From: Paenibacillus agaridevorans
Lineage (GTDB): Bacteria; Bacillota; Bacilli; Paenibacillales; Paenibacillaceae
Assembly: GCF_003112455.1 (NCBI RefSeq)
Contig: NZ_BDQX01000078.1
Location: 1-64,000, forward strand
DNA length: 64,000 nucleotides
Direction of reading: 5' to 3'
Part shown: one piece after another, positions 1 to 9,611 of the stretch
How positions within the stretch are numbered: position 1 is the stretch's first letter
Layout of the letters: every line of letters starts with the position of its first letter
Notes under the pieces: model-generated
What the model was told of the DNA's origin: nothing
Databases searched by the model: none
The model's input: only the letters and a program-made list of their open reading frames with translations
Position numbers and translations under genes: made by a program

Positions 1-3000
1 TGGACAATCCCGCCGGATTCAAGGCGAAGTTGAGACCGTTCGCGCTTCCGGAGTTGAACCACATTAAGATATTGGCCCCCGGCGCGACCGAACTGGAGCT
101 GATATCCAGGAATATACCGCTTCCCGCGTTGATCAGGTTGTATTTCGAACCGTTCTCGACGATCCACCAACGCTGCGCCGCGGTATCGTTGCTTTCGTTC
201 TGGGCTACCGGATTAGCCAGAACATGGACGCCGTCCTTATTCTCCATGACCTTCCCAGTGAGGGAATTGGTTATCTTGTAAGATCCGTCGCTTTGCCGCT
301 GGAACAGGAATATTTGCTCCTTGGAGCTGACCGTTCCCTTCGCGGCGGTTGTGAACTGCGTGCCGTTATTCGAGTCAGCTACGCTCATATTGGTTGCGTC
401 AGTATTGTTCGTGATGAAATAATAGCCATCCTCTATCGTCGTGGGAACGATCGGCTTCCATACCGCGTACAAGATGACGCTGGCGTCCGCCGTATAGACT
501 TGTGTCGGATCGTATACTCTGGTTGTTCCCGAGCTGTCGGTATCCCACCCGTCGAAGTAATAGCCCGCGCGGGTCGGGATCCCCCCTGACAGACTCAAGT
601 TGACGCCGCTGTGCTTCATCTGCGACGCCGGTGCGCCTGTCCCGCCGTTTGCGTCGTAGAAAACCTGGTATGCATTGAACTTTAAGTCAACAAGTACCGG
701 ATAATGGTCGGAGGCATTAATTGCGCTATCATTTACATATACCCTATGAGTCAGGGCGGTAAAATGGCTTGGATTATAGAAAATCAGATCTTCATTGACT
801 CTGTGTGTCTCTCCAATGCCAACAGTATGGAATGTACCGTATCCCGGGGTGTACTGGACTTGTGCGTTGTCGGTCGCATCTAAATATCCGTTCTGGATGA
901 CAAGATCATAAGGCGCATGACCTTTCCAGAAGTACCAGTCTCCACTAAGGATAACGGGAATCTCTCCGAACTTAGCCAGCAATTCGTTCACTCTATGGAT
1001 CGTTTGCTCGGCAAAGAATGTAAACTTTCCTCCCGGCATTGACTGATCGCCATAATGGTTGTTCGAGACAAGGAAGACGCGGTCTGTCGCCAGTTCCTTA
1101 AACAATCCCCATGTATGGTGATGAAAGTACACAAGCTCCCCGCCGTAAAACCTGTAACCCGAGTCGATGACCTCATATTTTCCGGTACGGTATGCGATCG
1201 GAGTTTCATGATAGGACCCTAATCTCGGGTCATCCAGTCCCGACAAGTCGTATACATTCTCGAAAGGAGCCTTATCAATCGTATAATAATCTTTAATTAG
1301 ATCAGTAATCCGATAGGATATATCATTTAAATATTCATTGAAGGTAATGATGTCCGGCAATGTCGCAAGGTAGATATCCGCTGCCAGTTCTGCGCGTTTC
1401 TGGAATGAATAACCGTTCACGAACTCCGGCGAAGGGAATAAGATATTGCTTTGCATCACTTTCATATTCGTATCGACGGGAGACACCGCAAACGCCTCAG
1501 CTTTGCAATCTCCGGACAGATCTAGGCCGGTTCCTATTTCCAGGCCGCTCAGTCCGTTAATATAACCTTCTAATGCGTCCTCCGCCTTGTCTGCCGACAT
1601 CTTGCCTTGGCTTACGATAAGAAGTTTATCTCCCGCGGGCTTAATGGTGTAATAAACATTGGGCCTGTCGTACGCCGTATAAACGTCTCGGCTTGCCTGT
1701 CTTGATGTGCTTCCCACAAGGATTTCATAGCTGCTTTCTGGTTCGGAATCGGGCACGATCTCTAAATTCGCCCCTGTTTTATTCAGGAGCATGTCGCGCA
1801 CGTTGTTTGCCGCGTCTTTTGAAAAAACCAATTTCGAGTTATAGACGATTTTATATGCCGTGATCGGATTGCCATTAATGGTATAGTCCGAAATGCCGCT
1901 GTCCCATGTGTCTTCGACCTCGCTGTCCTGCATGATAAGACCGGCGTATACCTTGATGTTTTTTATGGCGGACTTTACCGTGCCCGGAGCGGTGGTATCG
2001 GCAAAGACATCTTGAATAGCCAAGGCAAGGACATCGCTGGTATATCCGGATTCAAGATGTCTTTGCAGCGGTTTGCCTACATCCCCAGTAAGAAGCTTGA
2101 CTCCGTTGATGTAAACGGTCATCTGATAGCCGTCGATTTCAATAGCCACATTATTGAAACCATTGTCAACATAAATACTGCCATCCTGCTTCATAGCGTC
2201 GTCATAATCGACGTAGGACGCGTAACCGTTAGGATTCTGTCCATACAATAGGGTGCCTTTACCCTCGGGATTGTCCTCGAAGCCGGCCGAACTTACATAA
2301 GAACCGTTGGTGCTTATGCGAAGCCCGGTACCTGCGTCCACAGGCATTTTATTTTGATACGTTATGGTATATTTGGATCGAGAGTTAAGAGAGAGATTGG
2401 TATAGCCCCCGAATAAAGCTTGGTTCGCAACATAGTGTCCGTATAACGTTTCGCCTACGACGCTTTTATTAGAAGTCGATATCGTTGCGCCTTCAACCGA
2501 GTCATAAGAATAGGTCGCCATGTCAGCGGAAGATTGGTGAGAGATACCTGGCGTATATACTGCTCCCTGCGCGCCGGTTGCAGGCTGCGTTAAATCTGAT
2601 AGATCAAGCAGCAGCTCGCCGTTTTCAACAGGCGTTATCCCGCCGCGGGCCAACAAGCCCTCGTATACCTTTACGTCATTAAGCCTCACAAAAACGTCGG
2701 TGCCAAATGTAAACAGTATCATCGATAAATTCTCGGTGCCAAAATCCAGAACAGGGGTAGCCCCGACAAATTTATAAATGCCGCCCGATCTTATATAACA
2801 GGAGATTACGCCTGTTTCTCCGTCTACCTCATACTTAAAGTATTGGGTCGCTCTTCCGTCTTGATCGATAACAGTATCCTTGTCCGGATAAGTAACAAAA
2901 CGATAACCTTCAGGACCTTGTTCGCGACTGCCGATTTGATACCGTGCCACATACATCTGCCTGGAACCGAAGGTATGAAAGCCATAGGATAAAGCGCCGT

Positions 3001-3376
3001 TGCCGTTAAGGTTCTGCGAATCGTTAAAGGTATGGACGCCCGCGCTTCCCGAAGCTTCATTAGTACTTCGGGTAATCGAAAACTCAACCGTATAATTATT
3101 GTTCTTAAGCGGCATATTCGGAATTTCACCGCCCCAGAAGTACCCGGATCCCGCGGCTCCGGTAATCGTCACCGAAGAACCGTCCTGTGACACATCTACT
3201 TTTGGAGTTCGCAAGTCGGCTTTACTCCTAAAACCCCAGATAGAATCATTGAAATTTGCCTGATACAGCAATGCTCCCTCCTGAGATTCGAAAGCATTGG
3301 TCGATGCGGGCATAGATGGGAATAGCATGAAAATCAAGAAGCCCGTGAGCAGAATGGAGATCAACTTATTATTCAT
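1..3376 (-). CDS. Secreted multi-domain EEP-family hydrolase with LamG-like, InlB-type and ricin-type modules (3' end outside window)
   Basis: The reading frame is open from an ATG at 3376, with an AGGAGG site nine bases upstream, to the window edge; 1125 codons are visible and no stop is present, so the C-terminus is missing. Residues 1-29 are a signal peptide (basic start, hydrophobic core, small residues near 25-29). Residues about 40-450 contain concanavalin/LamG-like beta modules. About 470-590 resembles the small N-terminal domain found in GH67/hexosaminidase-type proteins. About 610-900 is an endonuclease/exonuclease/phosphatase (EEP) domain: LPDIITFNEY with the metal-binding Glu681, GDW with Asp813, and SDHYP with Asp890-His891. 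An InlB/Listeria-Bacteroides repeat (VFYDANGGTG... GYYFDGW) follows at 900-975, then a ricin-type beta-trefoil lectin region. Known EEP enzymes cut phosphodiesters or inositol/sphingo-phosphates; the substrate here is unknown. It lies 71 bases downstream of the phosphoesterase gene and is probably co-transcribed with it. Confidence 0.8.
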   Translation of the reverse strand, partial: MNNKLISILLTGFLIFMLFPSMPASTNAFESQEGALLYQANFNDSIWGFRSKADLRTPKVDVSQDGSSVTITGAAGSGYFWGGEIPNMPLKNNNYTVEFSITRSTNEASGSAGVHTFNDSQNLNGNGALSYGFHTFGSRQMYVARYQIGSREQGPEGYRFVTYPDKDTVIDQDGRATQYFKYEVDGETGVISCYIRSGGIYKFVGATPVLDFGTENLSMILFTFGTDVFVRLNDVKVYEGLLARGGITPVENGELLLDLSDLTQPATGAQGAVYTPGISHQSSADMATYSYDSVEGATISTSNKSVVGETLYGHYVANQALFGGYTNLSLNSRSKYTITYQNKMPVDAGTGLRISTNGSYVSSAGFEDNPEGKGTLLYGQNPNGYASYVDYDDAMKQDGSIYVDNGFNNVAIEIDGYQMTVYINGVKLLTGDVGKPLQRHLESGYTSDVLALAIQDVFADTTAPGTVKSAIKNIKVYAGLIMQDSEVEDTWDSGISDYTINGNPITAYKIVYNSKLVFSKDAANNVRDMLLNKTGANLEIVPDSEPESSYEILVGSTSRQASRDVYTAYDRPNVYYTIKPAGDKLLIVSQGKMSADKAEDALEGYINGLSGLEIGTGLDLSGDCKAEAFAVSPVDTNMKVMQSNILFPSPEFVNGYSFQKRAELAADIYLATLPDIITFNEYLNDISYRITDLIKDYYTIDKAPFENVYDLSGLDDPRLGSYHETPIAYRTGKYEVIDSGYRFYGGELVYFHHHTWGLFKELATDRVFLVSNNHYGDQSMPGGKFTFFAEQTIHRVNELLAKFGEIPVILSGDWYFWKGHAPYDLVIQNGYLDATDNAQVQYTPGYGTFHTVGIGETHRVNEDLIFYNPSHFTALTHRVYVNDSAINASDHYPVLVDLKFNAYQVFYDANGGTGAPASQMKHSGVNLSLSGGIPTRAGYYFDGWDTDSSGTTRVYDPTQVYTADASVILYAVWKPIVPTTIEDGYYFITNNTDATNMSVADSNNGTQFTTAAKGTVSSKEQIFLFQRQSDGSYKITNSLTGKVMENKDGVHVLANPVAQNESNDTAAQRWWIVENGSKYNLINAGSGIFLDISSSSVAPGANILMWFNSGSANGLNFALNPAGLS

Positions 3377-3447
3377 AATAATTTCCTCCTCGATTAGCCA
3401 TTCATGAAGCCATATTTGAATTAATATCCAAGTATCTTCCAGCTAAC

Positions 3448-4254
3448 TTATTCATACTCGAGTAATACTCGCCGAGTGGGTCGTCCATTGTTGCGTGTGC
3501 TGTCATACACCGCGGCTGTTATGCCGCCTGGGCCTACCTCCACCACCCAATAACAGGTGCGGGTTCGTCCGTCCACAATCGACCGCAACGTGTGATAGCC
3601 AATGCCGTTCTTCACGCTCTCATGCCCGGTGTGCATATGTCCCTGAAGCACCACCACGGATTTATTGCAGTTTTCCAGTATGCGGCGCACCTCGGGGGCG
3701 TTCTTGATCACATGGGGGTCCTCGAAATCATCCAGCAGCGCGTGCACCATCAACACCACGACGTCCGATTGCGCCGCCGCCAAATCAGCCTCTAGCCAAC
3801 GTAGTTGAGGATGTGGCAGGTAACATTCGTCCCATTTGTTCGCCTCCGGCCGGTAGGGTACGCCCTGAGCGTTGAAGTTACAGTCTAACGCAACGAAGTG
3901 CACACCCTTATGATCGAAGGAATACCAGGTTTGTCCGCCCGGCATCTCAAACCATGCGGCCAGTTCGGCGCTAGGCACCGAGTCTACATCGTGATTACCC
4001 AACAGATAATACATGGGACCGCGAAATTCGCGCATCACCGGCATGATGGCGGCCAGTGCCTCCCGGCCCTTGTCCGGCCGATCGGGCCAGTCGATGAGGT
4101 CTCCCAGGTGTACGCAAAAATCCACCGACATGCCGTTGAACTTGTCCATGCATTGACGCGTTTTACCCAGGGCGTTCCGGTAATACCGCCCCATCCGCAT
4201 GGGGCGGTCTGCATATTGTATGTCTGCCAATAGACCAAAGCTAAACGGTTCCAT
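3448..4254 (-). CDS. Calcineurin-like metallophosphoesterase, ADP-ribose/CDP-alcohol diphosphatase-like
   Basis: The 268-residue protein has the full metallophosphoesterase signature: ADIQYAD (Asp11), HLGDLIDW, LLGNHDVD, a histidine in MVHALLDD, and GHMHTGHE near the end. The ADIQYAD form of the first motif is typical of Mn-dependent ADP-ribose/CDP-alcohol diphosphatases, which hydrolyse a pyrophosphate bond in a cytosolic substrate. No signal peptide is visible. The frame extends upstream to 4305, but the start at 4254 is preferred because AAGGAG lies seven bases before it. It sits between a terminator that closes the ABC operon and a secreted EEP hydrolase, which suggests a role in handling phosphate-containing metabolites; that role is inference. 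Confidence 0.8.
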   Translation of the reverse strand: MEPFSFGLLADIQYADRPMRMGRYYRNALGKTRQCMDKFNGMSVDFCVHLGDLIDWPDRPDKGREALAAIMPVMREFRGPMYYLLGNHDVDSVPSAELAAWFEMPGGQTWYSFDHKGVHFVALDCNFNAQGVPYRPEANKWDECYLPHPQLRWLEADLAAAQSDVVVLMVHALLDDFEDPHVIKNAPEVRRILENCNKSVVVLQGHMHTGHESVKNGIGYHTLRSIVDGRTRTCYWVVEVGPGGITAAVYDSTRNNGRPTRRVLLEYE

Positions 4255-4306
4255 CTCATTGCTCCTTCGATCGTGGGTTTGTGACCGAGCCGCTTGTAAC
4301 AACAAA

Positions 4307-4334
4307 AACCAGTCCCAGAATCCCGAGGCTGGTT
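4307..4334 (-). terminator. Probable rho-independent terminator of the Ugp-like ABC operon
   Basis: On the minus strand, AACCAG and CTGGTT arms enclose a partly paired centre and are followed by TTTTTGTTG. It lies between the solute-binding protein gene and the downstream phosphoesterase gene, so the latter may depend on read-through or its own promoter. Confidence 0.5.
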
Positions 4335-4348
4335 TCCGTCATTTCATT

Positions 4349-5668
4349 TTATTTGTCCAAAAAGGCTTGAGCTTCTTTCTGTGCCTTCTGAAGCGTTGCA
4401 GTGATGTCGGCATTGTTCAGATAACTCTCATCCAGCGCCAATTTGAAGGTGTTGGACACTTCGGCGAAATGACTTGTGACCATAAAAGGGCTTCTCAAGA
4501 TCGGAAGTAACTCTAATGTCGTAGCGAACTGAGGCTTTTCCTCATACATGGCCTTCATCTCGGGCAGCTCATAGGCAGATTGACGAGGTCCGAAGTACCC
4601 GCTGGCTAGCATCCATTTGGCGGAAACTTCCGGACTGGTCATGTATTTCACAAACTCCCAGCTGGCATCTATCTTTTCCTGAGGGTGCTCGCCGATGATG
4701 ATGAAGCCGCCTCCGCCCAAGAGGGCAACAGGGTCTTTGCCGTCGCCAGCAGGAAGTTTGGCAATGCCCCAGTCGAAAGTCGCGGTTTTGGACACATTGC
4801 CCAAAGAGCCGCTGGAGTTGGTCATAATAGCGGTGGTCTCGGCCAGGAAATTCTCCGCTGCGCCGCCGTAACTGGTGTTATCCTCGGCCAGGCCAGAGTC
4901 CATCAGACCTTTGAAAAAAGAGACGGTTTCGATGAGTTCGGGATTGTCAAGGGACATGGTGTCCATATCCTGATGAACGCCGCCGCCGTTGGAGAGCGCA
5001 AGAGCCTCGGTCATCCAATTGTCGCCCATAAACTCAAAGGGTATAAGGCTGGCATCGTGGGCCTTGATGACCTCGGTGGCCGCTTTCAACTCGCTCCAGC
5101 TTGCAGGAGGGTTCTCAGGGTCCAGGCCTGCAGCTTTAAAGATATCTTTGTTATAATACATAATCGTGCCGCTGTGCTGGAAAGGCATGCCGTACAGCAA
5201 ATCGCCAGGGTATTCGAATAATGTGAAGAAGCCCGGTATATAATCGTCCAGGAAGTCCTTCGGCTCTTTGGCGATCAGAGTGTTCAGATCCACCAGCGCG
5301 TCAATGCTGAGCAGGTTGGAGAGACTGTAGCCGCTGAGAACCACATTCGGGGCATTGCCGCCAGAGATGGCCGTCAAGGTCTTCTGCATGGTTTCATCGT
5401 AGTTGCCGGTGAAGGTGGCGGTCACGCGGACTCCGGTATTAGCCGCGTTGAATTCTTTCACAATCTCCTCCATAGCAACGGCCAATGGTCCCGAGGTTTG
5501 GGTAGGGAAATAATAGACCAGTTCAACCGCTTTGCCGTCACTTGGGGATTTAGTGGACGAGTCGACAGAATTGCCGTCACCGCACCCCGCCAGAAAAACG
5601 AGCGTCAGAGACAACAAGGTGCTGAGCAGTGAAAACCTTCTGTTTTTTTCCAAGGAACTTTTCTTCAT
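4349..5668 (-). CDS. UgpB-like ABC transporter solute-binding lipoprotein
   Basis: The 439-residue protein starts with a basic segment, a hydrophobic core and a lipobox LAGC with Cys29, so it should be a lipid-anchored extracellular binding protein. The mature part follows the family 1 (UgpB/MalE-type) pattern: an early VYYFPT strand, a linker into EFNAANTGV, ALVDLNTLI, YGMPFQHSGTIMYYNKDIFKAAGLDPENPP, and a C-terminal SAKWMLASGYFGPRQS region. In that family the YYNKD.F.AAGLDP block is diagnostic. The ligand could be a sugar, a polyol or a glycerophosphodiester; the closest pattern is UgpB. It is the last gene of a permease-permease-binding protein operon, 95 bases after the inner permease. 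Confidence 0.85.
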   Translation of the reverse strand: MKKSSLEKNRRFSLLSTLLSLTLVFLAGCGDGNSVDSSTKSPSDGKAVELVYYFPTQTSGPLAVAMEEIVKEFNAANTGVRVTATFTGNYDETMQKTLTAISGGNAPNVVLSGYSLSNLLSIDALVDLNTLIAKEPKDFLDDYIPGFFTLFEYPGDLLYGMPFQHSGTIMYYNKDIFKAAGLDPENPPASWSELKAATEVIKAHDASLIPFEFMGDNWMTEALALSNGGGVHQDMDTMSLDNPELIETVSFFKGLMDSGLAEDNTSYGGAAENFLAETTAIMTNSSGSLGNVSKTATFDWGIAKLPAGDGKDPVALLGGGGFIIIGEHPQEKIDASWEFVKYMTSPEVSAKWMLASGYFGPRQSAYELPEMKAMYEEKPQFATTLELLPILRSPFMVTSHFAEVSNTFKLALDESYLNNADITATLQKAQKEAQAFLDK

Positions 5669-5762
5669 GAATGATTTCCTCCATTCGATATTTTATTACA
5701 CACGCCAACGTGCATAATACAAGTTACAGGCATCGCAGATCCCGGGCTTTATTAATGGCCGG

Positions 5763-6644
5763 CTACTTGATGCCCGAGGTGACGAAACTGTCCACCAGTT
5801 GACGCTGGAAAAACACAAAGGCCACTAAGAGAGGCAAAACGACCAGAATCGCCGCCGCCATGGTCAGTCCCCATTCCGAGGCACTTTCCGCCTGAATGCC
5901 AAAGTAGGCCATGCCCACGGCGAGGGTGCGCTTTTGCACCGATTCGGTGATGACCATGGGCCAGAAATAATTGTCCCATTGATACACCAGTGATGTGATC
6001 GAAAACGCGATAATACGAGATTTTATTGTAGGAATGCCTATCACCAGCATGTACCTGAAGTCGCCGCAGCCGTCGATGCGTGCACTGTCTTTCAGTGCGG
6101 CTGGTATCTCCAGAAACGCTCCGCGAAATATGATGATGGCAATGGCCGAGGCAATGCTTGGAAGAGCAATGCCAAGCAGGGTGTTGTACAGATTCAATCC
6201 GTTGATGGTAAGGTAGTTGGGCAACAGCAGGCTTTCCGGAGAAACCAGCAGCCGCGCCAGCACAAACAGGTAGAAAAAGCTCATGAACTTGAATTTAAAG
6301 CTGGCAAAGGCGTAAGCCGCCGGAATGCTGATACAAAGCTGGGCCACCAAGACTCCCACCGCCACGATGATCGTATTTTTGTAAAAAACACCCCAGGGCG
6401 CGCGGCGCAACACCTCCTTCATATTCTCCACAAACATAAACTCCGACGGGATAATGGCGAGCGGCTGCTTCAGCACGTCCATCTGGTCTTTCATACTGGT
6501 GATGATGATCCATACCAAGGGCAACAGGAACAAAAGACTGACAACGAGAATAATGGCGTTAACGATCACAGTGGCTGCGATTTTTTTGCGTTTGGCCGCC
6601 GCGCCGCTTTTGTCCCAATCAACATTTGTTGCTTTAGCGCTCAT
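5763..6644 (-). CDS. ABC transporter permease, UgpE/MalG type
   Basis: The 293-residue protein has about six membrane segments and the permease EAA loop in the form ALKDSARIDGCGDFRYMLVIGIPTIKS, which docks on the ATPase. No ATPase gene is in the operon, so a shared MsmX-like ATPase encoded elsewhere is likely, as is usual for Firmicute CUT1 importers. The ATG at 6644 is preferred over a start at 6665 because a GAGGAGGG site precedes it. It overlaps the 3' end of the upstream permease gene by 11 bases, a sign of translational coupling. Confidence 0.85.
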   Translation of the reverse strand: MSAKATNVDWDKSGAAAKRKKIAATVIVNAIILVVSLLFLLPLVWIIITSMKDQMDVLKQPLAIIPSEFMFVENMKEVLRRAPWGVFYKNTIIVAVGVLVAQLCISIPAAYAFASFKFKFMSFFYLFVLARLLVSPESLLLPNYLTINGLNLYNTLLGIALPSIASAIAIIIFRGAFLEIPAALKDSARIDGCGDFRYMLVIGIPTIKSRIIAFSITSLVYQWDNYFWPMVITESVQKRTLAVGMAYFGIQAESASEWGLTMAAAILVVLPLLVAFVFFQRQLVDSFVTSGIK

Positions 6645-7581
6645 ACTCCACCCTCCTCTCACCAAACTTCAGATAAACGATTGTGAACGCAACTAATACC
6701 AGCAGAAATATCGTGCTCATGGCACTGCCGTAACCAAGACGTCGATTGATGATGCCTTCCTGATAGATGTAATACATCAGCACATTGGAGGAATGGCCTG
6801 GACCGCCCTGGGTCATAATCGCAACGAGATCCATAGATTGGAAGCTACTGGTGACGCACAATAGACACACGACAAACAGCGTGGGCATCAGCATAGGCAG
6901 TGTGAGCATGAAATAACGTTTGACATGGTTGTTTGTTTCAAGCGCCGCAGCCTCGTAATACTCCTTAGAGATGTTCTGCATCCCCGCCAAAATCAGCAAA
7001 AAGCTGAATCCTAGCGATTTCCATACCGAGACAATAATGAGTGCAATCAGGGCGTATTCATAGCTATTCAGCCACTGGATGCGGTGGTCCAGCAGCAGGT
7101 TAATGGCGCCGCGAGAAGGATTGTACAGATAGATCCACACCATAGCGGCCACCGCGATGGGCAACACATAGGGGTAAAAGGCCGACAGCCGGAATAAAGT
7201 GCGGAATTTAACCATATTGCTGTTGGCCACCGCCGCAAACAGCAGCCCCAGCCCCAAGGTGAGAATGACCTGGGAGAAGCCATAAATGGCCGTGTTCCCA
7301 ACAACTCTCCAGAAGTGCCTGTCCGAAGTCATGTCCGAATAGTTGCCAAGACCGACAAATTGCATTTGGGTCGCGATAGCGTTAGTTTCCATAAATGATA
7401 AAAATACGGTGCGTAGCATGGGATATACGCTAAACACCCCAAAGATGACAACCATAGGCAAGATATATAGATACGGTTTAACCGACCATTTGGCCAATGA
7501 TCCTCTGCTCAATAGCTTCCCTCCGTCCCAAACGATTGACCGTTTGCGCAATATGCAATATCCTTTGATAAAGCTCGTCAT
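6634..7581 (-). CDS. ABC transporter permease, UgpA/MalF type
   Basis: The product has about six membrane segments (first near residue 38) and the EAA motif EYYEAAALETNNHVKRYFMLTLP, typical of the MalF-like partner. The start is uncertain: ATG at 7581 has only a weak ribosome site, whereas a TTG at 7512 has GGAGG seven bases upstream and would give a 292-residue protein beginning LSRGSLAKWSV. First gene of the importer operon, divergent from the AraC regulator, with a promoter and cre-like site about 120 bases upstream. Confidence 0.85.
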   Translation of the reverse strand: MTSFIKGYCILRKRSIVWDGGKLLSRGSLAKWSVKPYLYILPMVVIFGVFSVYPMLRTVFLSFMETNAIATQMQFVGLGNYSDMTSDRHFWRVVGNTAIYGFSQVILTLGLGLLFAAVANSNMVKFRTLFRLSAFYPYVLPIAVAAMVWIYLYNPSRGAINLLLDHRIQWLNSYEYALIALIIVSVWKSLGFSFLLILAGMQNISKEYYEAAALETNNHVKRYFMLTLPMLMPTLFVVCLLCVTSSFQSMDLVAIMTQGGPGHSSNVLMYYIYQEGIINRRLGYGSAMSTIFLLVLVAFTIVYLKFGERRVEYER

Positions 7582-7699
7582 TCATAAAGAACTACCTTGA
7601 TGAATGCTTACACCTCCCTGCAATCAATCAGTCCGCACTCTACCGTTTCGCTTTGTTCACGTTCATTCGGCAATTTAATCGCTTGCTTTATTAACGAAA

Positions 7700-7739
7700 T
7701 GTAAACGCTGTTATAAATTTAAAAGAAAATATTAGTCAA
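7700..7739 (-). promoter_or_regulatory. Promoter of the ABC operon with overlapping cre-like site
   Basis: Reading the minus strand, TTGACT (7734-7739) and TATAAC (7710-7715) are 18 bases apart, a good vegetative promoter. The plus-strand sequence TGTAAACGCTGTTA at 7700-7713 matches the CcpA cre consensus TGWAANCGNTNWCA at all but one position and covers the -10 and start point, where CcpA binding would block transcription. The rest of the 460-base gap to the AraC gene (7740-8041) is AT-rich; no gene was found in it. Confidence 0.55.
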
Positions 7740-8041
7740 TCACGCGGATCCGGTATCAGAGAGCGAATGCACGTCTTTAACGTTGTAGAAATGTTTAATA
7801 AGCATTTTCTCATTCCGTTCGACTTTTGTCTTATCGTCCTCAATCACCCTAAACCAAGCACCTTTTTCCATTCAAAAAATCTTAACATAAATTAATAAGA
7901 AATTTACAAACCCCTTATAATCACTATTGTTTAACCCTTCTAAATCATAACGCACTTATTCTAAGCAGGAAATATCAACAAGTAGTCTATTTTTAGCATT
8001 TAGTAGTTTGTTCAAATAGCCCTTGTGGGAGGCGGCGCCAT

Positions 8042-8884
8042 ATGCAGGAAACACCCGTGGAGTTTATAGATTTGTGGTACTACAAGCCGGATGGTTTTGC
8101 CGAGCTCGGCGGTGTATGGCCTGTCCGTATTGGAACTAACATCGCAAAGCCCAATTATCGGAACGGGCCGCGTCAAACTCCCTATTGCAATATTCATTTC
8201 ATCCATGAAGGAAATGTTGAATTTGTCTATAACGGAGAGAAAGTCGTGTTAGGCAAAAGAGACATGTTTTGTAAATTCCCGGATACGATCTATTCCTATC
8301 AAATTGTGAATTCAGAGCATCCTCTTCGAATGACATGGATCACATTCGACGGGCACCAGGCCCGGCAAATATTGTCGATGATTGGTTTTTCCGAAGAACA
8401 GCCCTATCAGAGGGGCACAGTGGATAAAGACATGGAGTTGTTGCTGCAGCAAATTTTTCAGTGGTGCAAGGGAGACAGCCGTAAACATCTGATGACGATG
8501 TACAGTCTGATGTATCGTATATTCAGCAAGCTGCTGCCCGACGCTCGTTCAAGTTATACTCAATCGCAAAGCGAATGGGTAAGCAAGTGCCTGGATTTCA
8601 TCCATGCCTATTATACGGAAAAAATCACCGTGGATGATCTGGCGAAGTATGTAGGCCTGCACCGAACATACCTGTCAAAAATTTTTACCAAGGAAGTCGG
8701 CATGCCGCCTTCCGAATATTTAATAAAGACAAGACTTGAACAAGGCAAGAAATTACTTCTAGAAAGTTCATTGTCCGTAACTGAAATAGCCTTGTCCGTC
8801 GGCTATCCCGATATCTATTCGTACACCCGCGCATTTACGCGCCAATTCGGTTGTTCTCCAAATACAATTCGCAAACAGGGATAA
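8042..8884 (+). CDS. AraC-family transcriptional regulator with cupin sensor domain
   Basis: The 280-residue protein has an N-terminal cupin-like sugar-binding part (about 30-150, with RQTPYCNIHFIHEG and a VVLGKRDMFCKFP turn) and two C-terminal helix-turn-helices (about 180-278: VDDLAKYVGLHRTYLSKIF, then VTEIALSVGYPDIYSYTRAF). The GGGAGG site nine bases before ATG supports the start. It is divergent from the Ugp-like importer operon and is the obvious candidate for its ligand-dependent activator. It ends 37 bases before a strong terminator. Confidence 0.85.
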   Translation: MQETPVEFIDLWYYKPDGFAELGGVWPVRIGTNIAKPNYRNGPRQTPYCNIHFIHEGNVEFVYNGEKVVLGKRDMFCKFPDTIYSYQIVNSEHPLRMTWITFDGHQARQILSMIGFSEEQPYQRGTVDKDMELLLQQIFQWCKGDSRKHLMTMYSLMYRIFSKLLPDARSSYTQSQSEWVSKCLDFIHAYYTEKITVDDLAKYVGLHRTYLSKIFTKEVGMPPSEYLIKTRLEQGKKLLLESSLSVTEIALSVGYPDIYSYTRAFTRQFGCSPNTIRKQG

Positions 8885-8920
8885 GCTGCGGAAGGTCCAA
8901 AATCAGTAAATACGAACGAA

Positions 8921-8965
8921 GCCGGAAAATCTGGTGATGGACACAATCACCAGATTTCCGGCTTT
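8921..8965 (+). terminator. Rho-independent terminator after the AraC gene
   Basis: A 17-pair stem (GCCGGAAAATCTGGTGAT at 8921-8938 with 8946-8962, one unpaired base) and a seven-base loop lead into TTT. The following 200 bases up to the DUF3021 gene end hold only weak small hairpins and no gene. Confidence 0.75.
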
Positions 8966-9169
8966 CCTGTTTACGGATTTATTTTTCGAGTTTATTTTTC
9001 GGATTTATGCTTGCCAGTTTATGAGTTAAACTTCGCTTAACTCTATTGAGTCAGACCCGCGCGTAAATACAATCATTTTGCGATAAAATGATGGATACTT
9101 TAGAAATCTTTTTTCCAAATCATGCGGTTACGATCTTTATGCAAAGCATACAAATCATTTGAATTGAAG

Positions 9170-9601
9170 TCAATTGTCCTGCATCTGCGACTTATACGAT
9201 TGCAATTTTCTTTGCGTTCTCCTATACATCAGGTAGTCGAATAGATTGGCTGCGCATATAACGCCGAGCACAATTCCCAAAACAGGCACAAGCTCTCCCT
9301 TATCATCCACGCTACTGCCCGGGAAAATCATTAATAATGCCATAAAGAAAGCAGCCACGATAACGGCAATCAGGTTATTGATAAAAAAATAGGTTCGAGC
9401 TTTGGCCAAACTAATGGGAAGCATCGCCGTCATCCACTCTGTCATGAATCCAATGAGGAAACCGATGCTCCCGCTGGCTAATACGCTGATCAGCCTAACG
9501 TCGCTTGGAACAGCCTCATGGTTATACATAAGCAGTGCTATGCCAATGCCGATACCGAGAAAAAACGATTTTATTACGTTTGCCAGGTTCATATTTTCCA
9601 T
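9170..9601 (-). CDS. DUF3021 family four-helix membrane protein
   Basis: The 143-residue protein has four hydrophobic segments (near residues 10-25, 38-55, 72-95 and 108-128), and its length and pattern fit DUF3021. In Firmicutes DUF3021 genes are regularly found directly after LytTR regulator genes and are thought to modulate them. The start at 9601 is preferred to one at 9676 because AGGGGAA lies six bases upstream. Only ten bases separate it from the LytTR stop codon, so the pair is probably translationally coupled. The soluble C-terminal tail (about 128-143) is polar. Confidence 0.75.
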   Translation of the reverse strand: MENMNLANVIKSFFLGIGIGIALLMYNHEAVPSDVRLISVLASGSIGFLIGFMTEWMTAMLPISLAKARTYFFINNLIAVIVAAFFMALLMIFPGSSVDDKGELVPVLGIVLGVICAANLFDYLMYRRTQRKLQSYKSQMQDN

Positions 9602-9611
9602 GTCGTTTCCC

